Positions 9,836-21,083 are shown, numbered from the stretch's first letter. The stretch is DNA of 64,000 nt from an uncultured Pelagibacteraceae bacterium (GCA_902589505.1 CACITE010000005.1:1-64000); one strand, 5' to 3'. The notes: a model not told the origin generated them from the letters alone. Numbers and translations: made by a program.

Positions 9836-12193
9836 ATGGCAGTATATTTAAAAAAAACATTTAGATTAGTAGCTGGAATTTTTATATTAGGGTTCCTTTT
9901 TGCTATATCAACTTTTTGGTATTTTTCGTCAGACCTACCTGATTACAAAATACTAGCTGATTATAAGCCTGCGGTATCCAGTAGAGTTCACTCCGGAGAA
10001 GGTCAATTAATAGCTGAATATGCTCTTCAAAAAAGACTATTTATTCCTTACGAATCTATACCAGATAAAGTTATTTATTCATTTTTGTCTTCAGAAGATA
10101 AAAATTTTTTTTCTCACCCAGGAGTTGATGCAAAAAGTATTACCAGGGCAATAATTAAAAATTTAAGAAATTATTTTTCGGAAAAAAGGTTAGAAGGAGC
10201 TTCTACTATTACTCAACAAGTTGCAAAAAATTTTCTTTTAACAAATGAAGTTTCATTAAAAAGAAAAATAAAAGAAGCTATCCTGGCCTTTAGAATAGAG
10301 AGAGCTTATTCAAAAGAGAGAATAATGGAGTTGTACCTAAACCAAATTTATTTGGGCGAGGGCACATATGGCATTGCTGCAGCTAGCTTAGAATATTTTG
10401 ATAAAGCTGTCGGTGATTTGAGCTATGACGAGGCTGCACTTTTAGCTGCCCTTCCAAGAGCTCCGAGCAAATATAATCCCTACAAATCAATAGATAGAGC
10501 CAAAATAAGAAGAAATATTGTTTTAAAGAATTTATATGAAAATTTGTACATTGATAAAGACGAATACGAAAAATATGTAAAAAAAGAAATTAAGACAAAA
10601 AAAAGGAAAATTGAACTTTTTGAAGAGGCCAACTTTTATTCTGAAGAAGTGAGAAGAATTGTAAATGATAACTATGGTTATGATGAGCTTTACAAAGGAG
10701 GTTTGTCTATAAGAACACCCTTATATTCAAAATATCAAATAGAGGCATTAAAAGCCTTAAGAGAAGGATTAGAAGAATTTGATAAAAGGCATGGCTGGAG
10801 AGGTGCTATAACGAATTTAAATAAAAAAGACTGGATGAAAAATGTTAAACAGTTTGTTCCTGATAAAAGTTTAGATTGGAAACTAGCAAAAGTTATTTAT
10901 TTGGATAAATTAACTTTAAAAATAGAAACTCAAGATAATGAAATAGGATTCGTTGATTTTAAAAATGTTAGTTGGACTAGAAAAAAAAGTTTTGAAGAAA
11001 TTTTAAAATTAAACGATATTATTTATGTTAAAAAAATTAAAAAAAATAAATGGAATTTAAAACAATTGCCAAAAATTAATGGCGCTATTGTTGTTATGGA
11101 TCCATTCACAGGCAGAGTTCTTGCAATGGTGGGAGGATTTAGCTTTACACAAAGTGAATTTAATAGAGCTACGCAAGCAAAAAGACAACCAGGTTCCGCT
11201 TTTAAACCAATTGTTTATGCTGCGGCATTAGAAAAAGATTTTACACCTTCAACTTTAGTTCTAGATGCCCCCTTTGTTATGGATCAAGGAGTAGGTTTAA
11301 AAACATGGAAGCCAGAAAATTATGGAAAAAAGTTTTACGGGCCTTCAACTTTGAGAACTGGAATTGAAAAATCTAGAAATTTAATGACTGTTAGAGTTGC
11401 ACAAAAAGTAGGATTTGATGAAATTTCAAAAATTACAAAAAATTTCGGTATATATAATGAAGTTCCTGAATTATTATCAGTTTCTCTAGGAGCAGCAGAA
11501 ACTACTTTAATTAAATTAACAAACGCTTATTGCACTTTTGTTAATGGCGGCAAGAAGGTTTCCCCAATATTTATAGACAGAATCCAAAATAGACGCGGCA
11601 AAACAATTTTTAATGCTGATAAAAGGAAGTGTCTTGGTTGTGAGGAAATTTCTTATTTAAAAGAAAAAGTTCCAACCATTCAAAATGATAAAAAGCAAAT
11701 TATTTCACCAGAGACTGCATACCAAATTACTTCGATGTTAGAGGGTGCTGTTAAAAGAGGAACTGGAAGAAATTTGAGAAATTTAGAATTAATTTTGGCA
11801 GGCAAAACAGGAACCACAAACAAAAACATGGATGCATGGTTTTTAGGTTTTACATCCAAATTAGTTATTGGAGTTTACGTAGGTTATGATGAACCTAGAA
11901 CTTTAGGTAAATATGAAACAGGTGCAAAAGCTGCATTACCAATTTTCAAAAAATTTGTAAAAAAAGTAGTTAAAAAGAAAGACGCCCTACCTTTTAGAGT
12001 TCCAAAGAATATTAGTTTAGTGTTAGTTGATTTGAACAATGGCCTAAGACCAGACAATAATACAAAAAAAACCATATTTGAATCTTTTAAAACGCAAGAT
12101 AACGTTATAGTTGGCCTTGAAAATTTATATAACGTAGATAAATTAGGTTTTTATGATTCTGAAAATAAAAAAACAACTTTAAAATTTTATTAA
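9836..12193 (+). CDS. mrcA: Penicillin-binding protein 1A (bifunctional transglycosylase/transpeptidase)
   Basis: GT51 motifs EDKNFFSHPGVD, EGASTITQQVAKNF; transpeptidase QPGSAFKP, SRN, KTGTT. Confidence 0.95.
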   Translation: MAVYLKKTFRLVAGIFILGFLFAISTFWYFSSDLPDYKILADYKPAVSSRVHSGEGQLIAEYALQKRLFIPYESIPDKVIYSFLSSEDKNFFSHPGVDAKSITRAIIKNLRNYFSEKRLEGASTITQQVAKNFLLTNEVSLKRKIKEAILAFRIERAYSKERIMELYLNQIYLGEGTYGIAAASLEYFDKAVGDLSYDEAALLAALPRAPSKYNPYKSIDRAKIRRNIVLKNLYENLYIDKDEYEKYVKKEIKTKKRKIELFEEANFYSEEVRRIVNDNYGYDELYKGGLSIRTPLYSKYQIEALKALREGLEEFDKRHGWRGAITNLNKKDWMKNVKQFVPDKSLDWKLAKVIYLDKLTLKIETQDNEIGFVDFKNVSWTRKKSFEEILKLNDIIYVKKIKKNKWNLKQLPKINGAIVVMDPFTGRVLAMVGGFSFTQSEFNRATQAKRQPGSAFKPIVYAAALEKDFTPSTLVLDAPFVMDQGVGLKTWKPENYGKKFYGPSTLRTGIEKSRNLMTVRVAQKVGFDEISKITKNFGIYNEVPELLSVSLGAAETTLIKLTNAYCTFVNGGKKVSPIFIDRIQNRRGKTIFNADKRKCLGCEEISYLKEKVPTIQNDKKQIISPETAYQITSMLEGAVKRGTGRNLRNLELILAGKTGTTNKNMDAWFLGFTSKLVIGVYVGYDEPRTLGKYETGAKAALPIFKKFVKKVVKKKDALPFRVPKNISLVLVDLNNGLRPDNNTKKTIFESFKTQDNVIVGLENLYNVDKLGFYDSENKKTTLKFY

Positions 12194-12195
12194 GC

Positions 12196-13294
12196 ATGAA
12201 TGATGTAAAAAATATAATTTTTGAAACTAATAAGGTAATAGTTAATATTAGGAGGTATCTTTGAAAAACATAAAATTAAAACAAAAATTATTGAATATGA
12301 GAAAAAGATATCCGACCAAAATTTTTGGAAAGATAAATTAACTGCTCAAAAAATTGTTAAAGAAAAAAAATTTTTTGAAAATATAATAGAAAATTTAAAT
12401 TTTTCAGTTAACGAAATAGAAAATTTGGACCAACTTTTGGAACTAGCTAAAAGTGAAAACAATATTTCTGTAATAAAAGATTGTGAAAATAAAATAAATT
12501 CATTGTTCAAAAATATCAAAAAAACAGAAGTTTCATGTTTCTTGTCAGGAGAAAATGATCATTTAGATACATATTTGGAAATACATTCAGGAGCTGGTGG
12601 AACTGAAAGTCAAGATTGGGCACAAATGTTAAGAAGAATGTATTCAAAGTGGATAGAAAAGAAAAAATGTAAATTTGAAATTATAAGCGAACACAAAGGC
12701 GAAGAGGCTGGAATCAAATCTAGTACATTAAAAATTATGGGACCTTATGCGTATGGTTGGCTAAAATCAGAATCTGGAGTACATAGGTTAGTTAGAATTT
12801 CACCATTTGATTCAGGGGCAAGAAGGCATACTAGTTTTGCTAGTGTCTGGGTTTATCCAGTTGTTGATGACAGCATTAAAATAGATATTCAAGAAAAAGA
12901 TATTAGAGTTGATACATACAGATCAAGTGGAGCTGGTGGTCAACATGTAAACACAACGGATAGTGCAGTGAGAATTACACACTTGCCAACTAATATTGTT
13001 GTTCAATGTCAAAATGAAAGATCTCAGCACAAGAATAAAGAAACATGTTTTAATATGCTTAAAGCGCGTTTGTATAAATATGAAATACAAAAAAAAGAAG
13101 AAGCTTCAGAAAATTTAGCAAAATCCAAAACAGATATTGGTTGGGGTCATCAAATAAGATCTTATGTTTTACAACCATATCGTTTAGTTAAAGATTTAAG
13201 AAATAATTTAGAAAATACGGATCCAGATAGCGTTTTAGATGGTGAAATAGATGGCTTTCTAGAGGCAGCGCTCTACAAAAACAAAGAGAATTAA
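12196..13294 (+). CDS. prfB: Peptide chain release factor 2, joined by programmed +1 frameshift (12196..12261 then 12263..13294)
   Basis: Frame from ATG 12196 ends at in-frame TGA 12262-12264 directly after AGGAGGTATCTT; +1 frame continues EKHKIKTKIIEYEKKISDQNFWKDKLTAQK... into the RF2 body with the GAGGQHVN GGQ motif. The track lists only 12425..13294 from an internal TTG. Confidence 0.93.
12251..12264 (+). promoter_or_regulatory. prfB programmed frameshift element (internal Shine-Dalgarno, CTT slip codon, TGA)
   Basis: GGAGG-TAT-CTT-TGA, preceded by A at 12250 (AGGAGG), same arrangement as the E. coli prfB site (AGGGGG TAT CTT TGA). Confidence 0.93.
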
Positions 13295-13300
13295 AAAAAC

Positions 13301-15538
13301 ATGGGCAAATTTTTATTAAGATTTTTTATTTTATTATTGTTTATAATTTTTTCTTTTACGGTTTATCTAAGTTATTTTGGTATAGAAACTGATAAATTTG
13401 ATTCACTTATTAAAGAAAAAGCTAACGAGGTAAATAAAAATGTAAGATTAGAATTTAATAAAACCAAAATACATCTTAATCCAATAGAGTTAAATTTAAC
13501 AGTAAAGTTGAAAAAGCCTAGAGTTGTTATTAAAAACAATCAAATTAAACTTTCTAAATTAAATTTATTTCTATCAATCAAATCTTTTTTTAGTTCAAAT
13601 TTTTTATTAAAAAGAGCTGAAGTAGCATTTACTAAAAATCATATTAAAGATTTAACTAAAATTACTAATATTTTAGTACCAAAAATTATTAATAAACAGA
13701 TTGATAAAATATTTGCCGAAGGCCAAATAGAAGGGGAATTTATCATTCCTTTCGACATAGATGGAAATGTTGGAAATGATTATGGGTTCTCAGGAAAGGT
13801 ATTGAATGCCTCAATCAACATATCAAAGGAACTTCAAATAAAAAATTTAACATCTGAAATTAGTCACGCAAAAGATGATAAAGCAAACTTATTTAACATT
13901 ACAATTAAAAAAGCTTCGCTTTTAGATTTTGATCTTTCTGATAGTGTATTTAAATTTAAGCGAAAGAACAAAGAGACCGAAGTAAAAAGTTTGCTAAAGA
14001 CAAGAGGAGATTTTGATTTTGATAAAATTAAAAAAATAACTTCTTTATTAAATTTTAACATAGATAATATTAAAGATGTTAAAGGAAAAACGAATTTAAA
14101 AACAAGCGTAGATTTTAAATTAAATACAAAGTATAGAATAAAAAATTTAGTATACTCTTTAGAGGGGGAAATTCCTTACAGCGAGATATATTTTGAAGAA
14201 AAAAAAAATATAAAAAAATATTTACCTGAATACAGTGATAAAATAATATTTAAAGACACTAAGATTAAATTTAGCAAAACAAAGCCGAACAAAACAGTCG
14301 AATTAAATGGTTTTTTGAAAATAAATAATGAATTTGATACTTTTAATTTAAAAAGGATTTACGATTTTAATAACAAAAATTACAACATTAATGGAAAAAC
14401 TGTATTAACTAATTCTCAAGTTAATATTCCTAAATTAAATTATACAAAAGATAATGGAACCGAAGCTGAGATAAATTTTAATTTTAATTTTGCACCAAAT
14501 AAGTATTTAGATGTATCAAAAATTATTTTTTTATCAGAAAAAACAAAAATTGATATATCAGATTTATCATTAAATAAAAATTTTGAAACTAATGATTTTA
14601 AAAAGATAGAAATTAAAACTTTTAAAAATGGAAATAAAAATAATGATTTTATAATAAATAAAACAAACAAAGTTAGTATTTCAGGTGAATTATTTGATTC
14701 TGAGCCGCTTCTTAAATCTCTTTTCAAGAAAGACGAAAGAAATACCTTTAGCAAAAAATTTAGTAGTAAAATAAAAATTAATTTTGACAAGATCATCACA
14801 GGCACAAATGATGATATTAAAAATTTTGGTATGATTGCTACCATTAAAAAAGGTTCATATGAAAAATTAAGTTTAAAAGGTAATTTTACAGAAAACGAAA
14901 TTATAGAAATGTCCATTTATCAAATTGACAAGGATAAGAAGACGCTTCAAGTAATATCAGACAGAGCAAGGCCATTCATAAAAAATTTTGATTTTATAAA
15001 AGGTTTTGAAGGAGGAAAATTAGAGTATGAATCGATAATTTCAAAAGAAATTTCTAATTCAAATTTGTTAATTACTGATTTTAAAGTTTCGAAAGTTCCT
15101 GCACTAGCCCAACTATTGACCTTGGCTTCTTTACAAGGAATAGCAGATACACTCAATGGAGAAGGAATTAGATTTGAATCCTTTGAAATGAAATCAAACA
15201 CACAAGGAAATGTTTTAAATGTCGAGGATGCGTTAGCAATGGGCCCAGCAGTATCAATTTTGTTAAACGGCTATGTCGATAAAGGAAAAATCGTAAGTTT
15301 GAGAGGAACATTAGTGCCAGCTACAAAACTTAATGCAATAATCGCATCGATACCGATTGTTGGTGATATTTTGGTTGGAACAAAAACGGGAGATGGTGTT
15401 GTAGGTGTAAGTTTTAAAATGAAAGGTCCGCCAAAAGATATTAAAACAACAGTAAATCCAATTAAAACACTAACACCACGATTTATTGTTAGAGCTATTG
15501 AAAAAATTAAAAAAAAGGAAAAGGAAGAGATTAAATAA
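13301..15538 (+). CDS. AsmA-like/YhdP-type large envelope protein
   Basis: N-terminal TM helix, long beta-rich body, C-terminal VPALAQLLTLASLQGIADTLNGEGIRFESFEMK...GPAVSILLNGYVDKGKIVSLRGTLVPA. Confidence 0.75.
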   Translation: MGKFLLRFFILLLFIIFSFTVYLSYFGIETDKFDSLIKEKANEVNKNVRLEFNKTKIHLNPIELNLTVKLKKPRVVIKNNQIKLSKLNLFLSIKSFFSSNFLLKRAEVAFTKNHIKDLTKITNILVPKIINKQIDKIFAEGQIEGEFIIPFDIDGNVGNDYGFSGKVLNASINISKELQIKNLTSEISHAKDDKANLFNITIKKASLLDFDLSDSVFKFKRKNKETEVKSLLKTRGDFDFDKIKKITSLLNFNIDNIKDVKGKTNLKTSVDFKLNTKYRIKNLVYSLEGEIPYSEIYFEEKKNIKKYLPEYSDKIIFKDTKIKFSKTKPNKTVELNGFLKINNEFDTFNLKRIYDFNNKNYNINGKTVLTNSQVNIPKLNYTKDNGTEAEINFNFNFAPNKYLDVSKIIFLSEKTKIDISDLSLNKNFETNDFKKIEIKTFKNGNKNNDFIINKTNKVSISGELFDSEPLLKSLFKKDERNTFSKKFSSKIKINFDKIITGTNDDIKNFGMIATIKKGSYEKLSLKGNFTENEIIEMSIYQIDKDKKTLQVISDRARPFIKNFDFIKGFEGGKLEYESIISKEISNSNLLITDFKVSKVPALAQLLTLASLQGIADTLNGEGIRFESFEMKSNTQGNVLNVEDALAMGPAVSILLNGYVDKGKIVSLRGTLVPATKLNAIIASIPIVGDILVGTKTGDGVVGVSFKMKGPPKDIKTTVNPIKTLTPRFIVRAIEKIKKKEKEEIK

Positions 15539-16769
15539 TTTTTAAAATGACATGTTGTTTTTTTCCGTGCGAAACTTTCATTTTATTTTCATTATCAAAG
15601 TTGTTTTGATCAATAATTTTTGATTCATCTGTAATTAATTCATTATTAATTTTTAATCCATTGTTTTTAATCATTCTTCTAACCTCGCCTTTTGAATTCG
15701 CTAATTTAGATTGAAGTACTATATCTAATATATTTACACCATTTGATATTAAATTTTTTTTTATTTTAACAATAGGAAGATTTTTACCAATAGATTTATC
15801 ACCGAATGTTTTTTGTGCAGTAGATTCAGAATCCTTTGCAGCTTTAGATCCATGAAGCATTGTTGTAGCTTCATTAGCAAGTAAAATTTTAAGATCATTA
15901 ATATTATGATTGTTTTTTAAGTTGTTTATTTTTTCTATATCTAGATCCGTGAAAAGTTTTAAAAAATTAACAACATCTTTGTCATCAGTATTTCTCCAGA
16001 ATTGCCAGTAATCATAAGGAGAAAGCATTTTTTTGTTTAACCAGATTGCGCCTTTTTCTGTTTTTCCCATTTTTGCCCCAGAGGAAAGAGTTATTAGAGG
16101 AGTAGTCAATCCATATGCTTGTTTATTATTTTTTCTTTTAATCAAATCTGTGCCATTTACTATATTTCCCCATTGATCCGATCCACCAATTTGTAAAACA
16201 CATTTTTGTCTTTTATGGAGTTCATAAAAATCATAGGCTTGAAGCATCATGTAGTTGAATTCCATATAACTTAACGACTGCTCTCTTTCTAATCGTAATT
16301 TAACACTATCAAAAGTTAGCATTTTGTTTATTGTAAAATGTTTTCCAATTTCTCTTAAAAAATTTATGTAGTTTAATTTACTTAACCAAGAGTAGTTATT
16401 TACAAATATAGGTTTTGTTTTTGAACTTTTAGATTTTAAAAAAATTTTAAATACATTTTCAATACTCTTAATATTTTTATCAATTTCTTTCTTATCAAGA
16501 ATTTTTCTTGTTTCCTCTTTGCCTGAAGGGTCGCCTATTAGCGTTGTTCCTCCACCAAGCAAAACTATAGGTTGGTGACCATACTTTTGAAGAAGTCGAA
16601 GACACATGATTTGCATTAAGCTTCCCACATGTAGACTTGGAGCTGTACAATCAAAGCCTATGTACGCTTTTATTTTAGTTTTTGACATTAAATCACTTAA
16701 AGCAGTTTCATCAGTGCACTGATTAAAGTAGCCTCTGCTTCTGAATTCGGTTAAGTATGAATTTTCCAT
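15531..16769 (-). CDS. tyrS: Tyrosyl-tRNA synthetase
   Basis: YIGFDCTAPSLHVGSLMQIM, QIGGSDQWGNIVNGTDLI, KMGKTEKGAIWL (KMSKS-like), S4-like C-terminus. Confidence 0.97.
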   Translation of the reverse strand: MENSYLTEFRSRGYFNQCTDETALSDLMSKTKIKAYIGFDCTAPSLHVGSLMQIMCLRLLQKYGHQPIVLLGGGTTLIGDPSGKEETRKILDKKEIDKNIKSIENVFKIFLKSKSSKTKPIFVNNYSWLSKLNYINFLREIGKHFTINKMLTFDSVKLRLEREQSLSYMEFNYMMLQAYDFYELHKRQKCVLQIGGSDQWGNIVNGTDLIKRKNNKQAYGLTTPLITLSSGAKMGKTEKGAIWLNKKMLSPYDYWQFWRNTDDKDVVNFLKLFTDLDIEKINNLKNNHNINDLKILLANEATTMLHGSKAAKDSESTAQKTFGDKSIGKNLPIVKIKKNLISNGVNILDIVLQSKLANSKGEVRRMIKNNGLKINNELITDESKIIDQNNFDNENKMKVSHGKKQHVILKII

Positions 16770-16827
16770 ATTTTTAAAAAACAGTGTAGAATCAATATAC
16801 TTTATTTGAATTAATTAAAAAATACAT

Positions 16828-17976
16828 ATGACTAAAATTTATACAGCTCTTGGACTTATGAGTGGTACATCTCTGGATGGAATTGATTTATCTATTATAA
16901 AGACTGATGGACAAGACCATTTATCCTTATCAAGAAATGATTATTTAGAGTTTTCAAACAGTTTAAAACAAAAAATTAGAGCCATTAAAAACAAAATAAC
17001 AAGCACTACCGAATGTAAGAAAGTTATTAATAGCAATGAATATAAAGATCTTTCTAAGGAAATTACAATGCTTCATCAGGAGAGTTTGATCAAAGCTGCT
17101 GGCTATGATGGAGGTAATCCAATTGATATTATAGGTTTTCATGGCATAACGTTATGGCACAAACCTGCTGATAAATACACGCATCAAATAGGAGACGCAA
17201 AATTATTAAAAAATGCAATAGCTAGATATAAAAATTTAAAAAATTCGAAAATAATTTTTAATTTTAGAGAAAACGATATTTTAAATGGAGGGCAGGGAGC
17301 TCCATTAACACCCATATATCATAAAGCTTTAATGAAATATTTAAAAATTGTAGATCCAAGACTTATAGTTAATATTGGTGGGATTACCAATGTAACATAT
17401 CTTAACAAGGGTAATATTTTTTCAACAGATGTTGGCCCAGGAAATTGTTTAATAGATCAATGGATAAAAAATAATTTTGACAAAGATTATGATGAAGAAG
17501 GAAAAATTTCTTTAGAAGGAAAAGTTGATGAAAATATAGCGAACGATTTTTTAAACAAGCTGCAAGAAAAAACAAAAAACAAAAATATTTCTTATGATAC
17601 ATCAGATTTTAATATTTTAGAATTTAATAGATTGAAACCTAAAGACGGTGCCGCAACTCTTAGCTTCATTACAGCTCAAGTAATTTTAAATTTTGCAAAA
17701 GATCTTGAATTAAAACGAATTATAATTTGTGGAGGTGGAAGATTTAATCAGGCAATATTAAATAATTTAAGAAAAGGTAATTTTGAAATTTCTTTAATTG
17801 ACGAAGTTACATCTTCTCAAAATGATGATCGAGTTTTTGAACTTGATGGAGATTTCATCGAGTCCCAAGCTTTTGCATATCTTGCAACTAGATCATTTCT
17901 TAAATTACCAATATCTTTTCCTGAGACTACTGGTGTGAAGAAACCTTGCTGCGGTGGCTTAATTTTTAAAAATTAA
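16828..17976 (+). CDS. anmK: Anhydro-N-acetylmuramic acid kinase
   Basis: ALGLMSGTSLDGIDLSIIKTDG, IGFHGITLWHKP, NIGGITNVTYL, ESQAFAYLATRS. Confidence 0.95.
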   Translation: MTKIYTALGLMSGTSLDGIDLSIIKTDGQDHLSLSRNDYLEFSNSLKQKIRAIKNKITSTTECKKVINSNEYKDLSKEITMLHQESLIKAAGYDGGNPIDIIGFHGITLWHKPADKYTHQIGDAKLLKNAIARYKNLKNSKIIFNFRENDILNGGQGAPLTPIYHKALMKYLKIVDPRLIVNIGGITNVTYLNKGNIFSTDVGPGNCLIDQWIKNNFDKDYDEEGKISLEGKVDENIANDFLNKLQEKTKNKNISYDTSDFNILEFNRLKPKDGAATLSFITAQVILNFAKDLELKRIIICGGGRFNQAILNNLRKGNFEISLIDEVTSSQNDDRVFELDGDFIESQAFAYLATRSFLKLPISFPETTGVKKPCCGGLIFKN

Positions 17977-18659
17977 ATTACAGTTATTTTTTCTTTTATA
18001 TAATTTTTAACTGAATTAGCTAATTCTTTTTCTTTGTCTTTATAAAAATGGTTGGCATTATTTATTGAATCAAATTTTACTTCAATATTTTTTTGTGATG
18101 CTAATCTTCTTTTTAAATTTAATATACTATCAATTTCAACAAGTTCATCATTTTTTCCATAAACTACTAATCCTGAAATAGGACAAGGTGCAAGAAAAGT
18201 AAAATCATATAAATTAGGTTGTGGAGAAATTGATATAAAATTATTCACTTCTGGCCTTCTCATTATAAGCTGCATACAAATCAGCGCTCCAAAAGAAAAA
18301 CCAGAAACCCAGCATTGACTATAACCAGGGTTGTCTCTTTCTATCCAATCTAATGCAGCTGCTGCATCTGAAAGTTCTCCTTGCCCGTTATCAAATAGTC
18401 CATCGCTTTTATCAACGCCTCTAAAATTAATTCTAATTACTGAAAATTTATTTTTATAAAAACAATTATAAACTTCATAAACTATTCTGTTGTTCATTGT
18501 TCCCCCGTACTGCGGGTGTGGTTGTAAAACTAAAGCTACAGGAGCACCTTGTTGTCGGCTTTTATAATATTTAGCTTGGATCCTACCACTGGGCCCAGGA
18601 ATAAATATTTCTTTATTTTCAATATTCATATTTTGTTTAGCAATGATAACTACTATCAA
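17973..18659 (-). CDS. Alpha/beta hydrolase
   Basis: ALVLQPHPQYGGTMNNRIVYEVYNCF, nucleophile elbow GFSFGA, late His NANHFY. Confidence 0.85.
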   Translation of the reverse strand: MIVVIIAKQNMNIENKEIFIPGPSGRIQAKYYKSRQQGAPVALVLQPHPQYGGTMNNRIVYEVYNCFYKNKFSVIRINFRGVDKSDGLFDNGQGELSDAAAALDWIERDNPGYSQCWVSGFSFGALICMQLIMRRPEVNNFISISPQPNLYDFTFLAPCPISGLVVYGKNDELVEIDSILNLKRRLASQKNIEVKFDSINNANHFYKDKEKELANSVKNYIKEKITVI

Positions 18660-18710
18660 AAAAAGAACTGATTTATAGCACGTTTAAAGTGCTTCAATTT
18701 TATTTATTTC

Positions 18711-18736
18711 TATACTTGACTATTTTAGTAGGATTA
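18711..18736 (+). promoter_or_regulatory. Candidate IscR/Rrf2-type operator and promoter upstream of iscR-suf
   Basis: TATACTTGACTATTTTAGTAGGATTA, imperfect dyad overlapping a TTGAC-like -35, about 35 nt before the iscR start. Confidence 0.45.
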
Positions 18737-18770
18737 ATTAGAAAACATCAAGAAAACACTAGATAAATAT

Positions 18771-19205
18771 ATGAAATTAACAAGCAAAGGAAGATGTGCG
18801 GTACAAGCGTTAGCTGATTTAGCGAACACTCAAGTTGAAAAACCAACAAATCTCACCGAGATATCTTTAAGGCAAGGAATATCAATATCATTTTTGGAAC
18901 AAATTTTTTTAAAGTTAAAAAGAAAAAATTTAGTAAAAAGTTTAAGAGGTCCTACAGGAGGATATGTTTTATCAAGACCTTCAAACGAAATTACTTTATC
19001 AAGTATTATTGACGCTGTAGATGAAAAAGTAAAAACCGTCGCTTGTAGAAAAGATTCAAAAAAAGGATGTAATGGAAAATCGATGAAATGTATTACCCAT
19101 AATCTGTGGGATGATTTAGAAAATCATATTAATTCATTTTTTCAGAAAAATACACTTAAAGACGTGCTTTATAAATTAGAAAAAAATAAAAATTTAAAAA
19201 ATTAA
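18771..19205 (+). CDS. iscR: Rrf2/IscR-family Fe-S responsive regulator
   Basis: [31 protein letters not shown], three Cys plus His ([19 protein letters not shown]); first gene of the suf cluster. Confidence 0.9.
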   Translation: MKLTSKGRCAVQALADLANTQVEKPTNLTEISLRQGISISFLEQIFLKLKRKNLVKSLRGPTGGYVLSRPSNEITLSSIIDAVDEKVKTVACRKDSKKGCNGKSMKCITHNLWDDLENHINSFFQKNTLKDVLYKLEKNKNLKN

Positions 19206-19209
19206 TTTA

Positions 19210-20646
19210 ATGAGAAAAGAAGAATTACAAAAAGCAAAAGACTATAAATATGGATTTACTACTGATGTTGAAAGCATCAGAGCTCCAAAAGGACTAAATG
19301 AGGAAGTTATTAAGTTTATATCTAAAATAAAAAAAGAACCTGCGTGGATGTTAGATTGGAGAATAAAAGCATACAATAGGTTAAAAAAAATTAAAGAACC
19401 AAATTGGCAAAAACCTAAATACCCAAAAATTAATTATCAGGACTTATATTATTATTCAGCACCAAAAAGCGCAAAAGATAAACCAAAAAGTTTAGATGAA
19501 GTTGATCCAAAATTAATTGAAACATATAATAAATTAGGCATTCCTCTAAAAGAGCAAGAAAAACTAAGCGGTGTTGCAGTTGATGCTGTTTTTGATTCAG
19601 TGTCGGTAGCAACAACATTTAAAGATAAATTAACAGAAAAAGGAATTATCTTTTGTCCAATTTCAGAGGCAATTCAAAAACATCCAAATTTAGTAAAAAA
19701 ATATCTTGGTTCAGTAATCCCTGTAACTGATCACTACTTTGCTACACTTAATTCTGCTGTTTTTACAGATGGGTCGTTTGTCTATATTCCGGAAGGAGTA
19801 AGATGTCCTATGGAATTATCAACTTATTTTAGAATTAATGCATCAGAAACTGGGCAATTTGAAAGAACACTGATTATAGCAGACAAAGGTAGTTATGTGA
19901 GTTATCTAGAAGGTTGTACCGCTCCAATGCGAGATGAAAATCAGTTACATGCTGCTAATGTTGAACTGATAGCTTTAGATGATGCAGAAATAAAATATTC
20001 TACCGTACAAAATTGGTATCCAGGTGACAAGGATGGCAAAGGAGGTATTTACAATTTTGTTACCAAAAGAGGTGCTTGTAGAGGTAAAAATTCTAAAATT
20101 TCATGGACCCAAGTAGAAACTGGATCTGCAATTACATGGAAATATCCAAGCTGCATTTTACAAGGAGATAACTCTGTTGGAGAGTTTTATTCAATTGCTA
20201 TTACTAACAATCATCAAAAAGCTGACACTGGAACTAAAATGATTCATCTTGGAAAAAACACAAAGAGCAAAATTATATCAAAAGGTATTTCAGCAGGCTA
20301 TGCAGATAATACTTATAGAGGTTTAGTTGATATTAATAAAAAAGCTTTAAATGCAAGAAACTATACTCAATGCGATTCTTTATTGATGGGAAATAAATGT
20401 GGAGCCCATACTGTTCCATACATTAAAAATAAAAATTATTGTTCAATTGTAGAACACGAGGCTACAACTTCCAAAATTAATGAAGATCAGTTGTATTATT
20501 GTAATCAAAGAGGTTTAAATCAGGAAGAAGCCATAGGCTTAATAGTAAATGGTTTTTGCAAGGAAGTTTTACAACAATTACCAATGGAATTTGCTGTTGA
20601 AGCTCAAAAATTAGTTGGTATTAGCCTAGAAGGAAGTGTTGGATAA
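19210..20646 (+). CDS. sufB: Fe-S cluster assembly protein SufB
   Basis: [19 protein letters not shown]-type region ([34 protein letters not shown]), [24 protein letters not shown]. Confidence 0.97.
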   Translation: MRKEELQKAKDYKYGFTTDVESIRAPKGLNEEVIKFISKIKKEPAWMLDWRIKAYNRLKKIKEPNWQKPKYPKINYQDLYYYSAPKSAKDKPKSLDEVDPKLIETYNKLGIPLKEQEKLSGVAVDAVFDSVSVATTFKDKLTEKGIIFCPISEAIQKHPNLVKKYLGSVIPVTDHYFATLNSAVFTDGSFVYIPEGVRCPMELSTYFRINASETGQFERTLIIADKGSYVSYLEGCTAPMRDENQLHAANVELIALDDAEIKYSTVQNWYPGDKDGKGGIYNFVTKRGACRGKNSKISWTQVETGSAITWKYPSCILQGDNSVGEFYSIAITNNHQKADTGTKMIHLGKNTKSKIISKGISAGYADNTYRGLVDINKKALNARNYTQCDSLLMGNKCGAHTVPYIKNKNYCSIVEHEATTSKINEDQLYYCNQRGLNQEEAIGLIVNGFCKEVLQQLPMEFAVEAQKLVGISLEGSVG

Positions 20647-21083
20647 TGACAAATAGATTTCATTTAGCAATACCAGCCGGTGATTTAGATCTAGCAATAA
20701 ATTTTTATTGTGATGTATTGGGTTGTAATAGAGGAAAAGCCGAATTCAAATACCCAGATGCTTGGGCTGACATTAACTTTTGGGGAAATGAATTAACTTT
20801 GCATGCTACTGATCCAAATAAAAAAAATATCGGCGAAAGACATAATGTAGATATGGGTAATGTATCAGTACCACATTTTGGCATACATCTAGATGCAGAA
20901 TCATTTAAAAAATTAAAAGATAGATTAATAACTAAAAAAGTAAATTTTATTGATCCTCCTTACGTTAGATTTAAGGGCGAAAAAAAAGAACAAGAAACGA
21001 TGTTTATTGAAGATCCAAATGGTAACTGCATGGAAATTAAAACTATGAAAAATCCAAACTCATTATTCGAGAATACGAAATGA
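20646..21083 (+). CDS. VOC/glyoxalase-fold protein within the suf operon
   Basis: FHLAIPAGDLDLAINFYCDVLGC...MFIEDPNGNCMEIKTM. Confidence 0.9.
   Translation: MTNRFHLAIPAGDLDLAINFYCDVLGCNRGKAEFKYPDAWADINFWGNELTLHATDPNKKNIGERHNVDMGNVSVPHFGIHLDAESFKKLKDRLITKKVNFIDPPYVRFKGEKKEQETMFIEDPNGNCMEIKTMKNPNSLFENTK

Noticed and set aside
12425-13294. prfB starting at internal TTG 12425
   Set aside because: The RF2 reading frame continues upstream to the frameshift site; the TTG start is an artefact of not modelling +1 frameshifting.
18677-18693. AGCAC...GTGCT hairpin upstream of iscR
   Set aside because: Only a 5-bp stem with a 7-nt loop between divergent genes; too weak to claim function.
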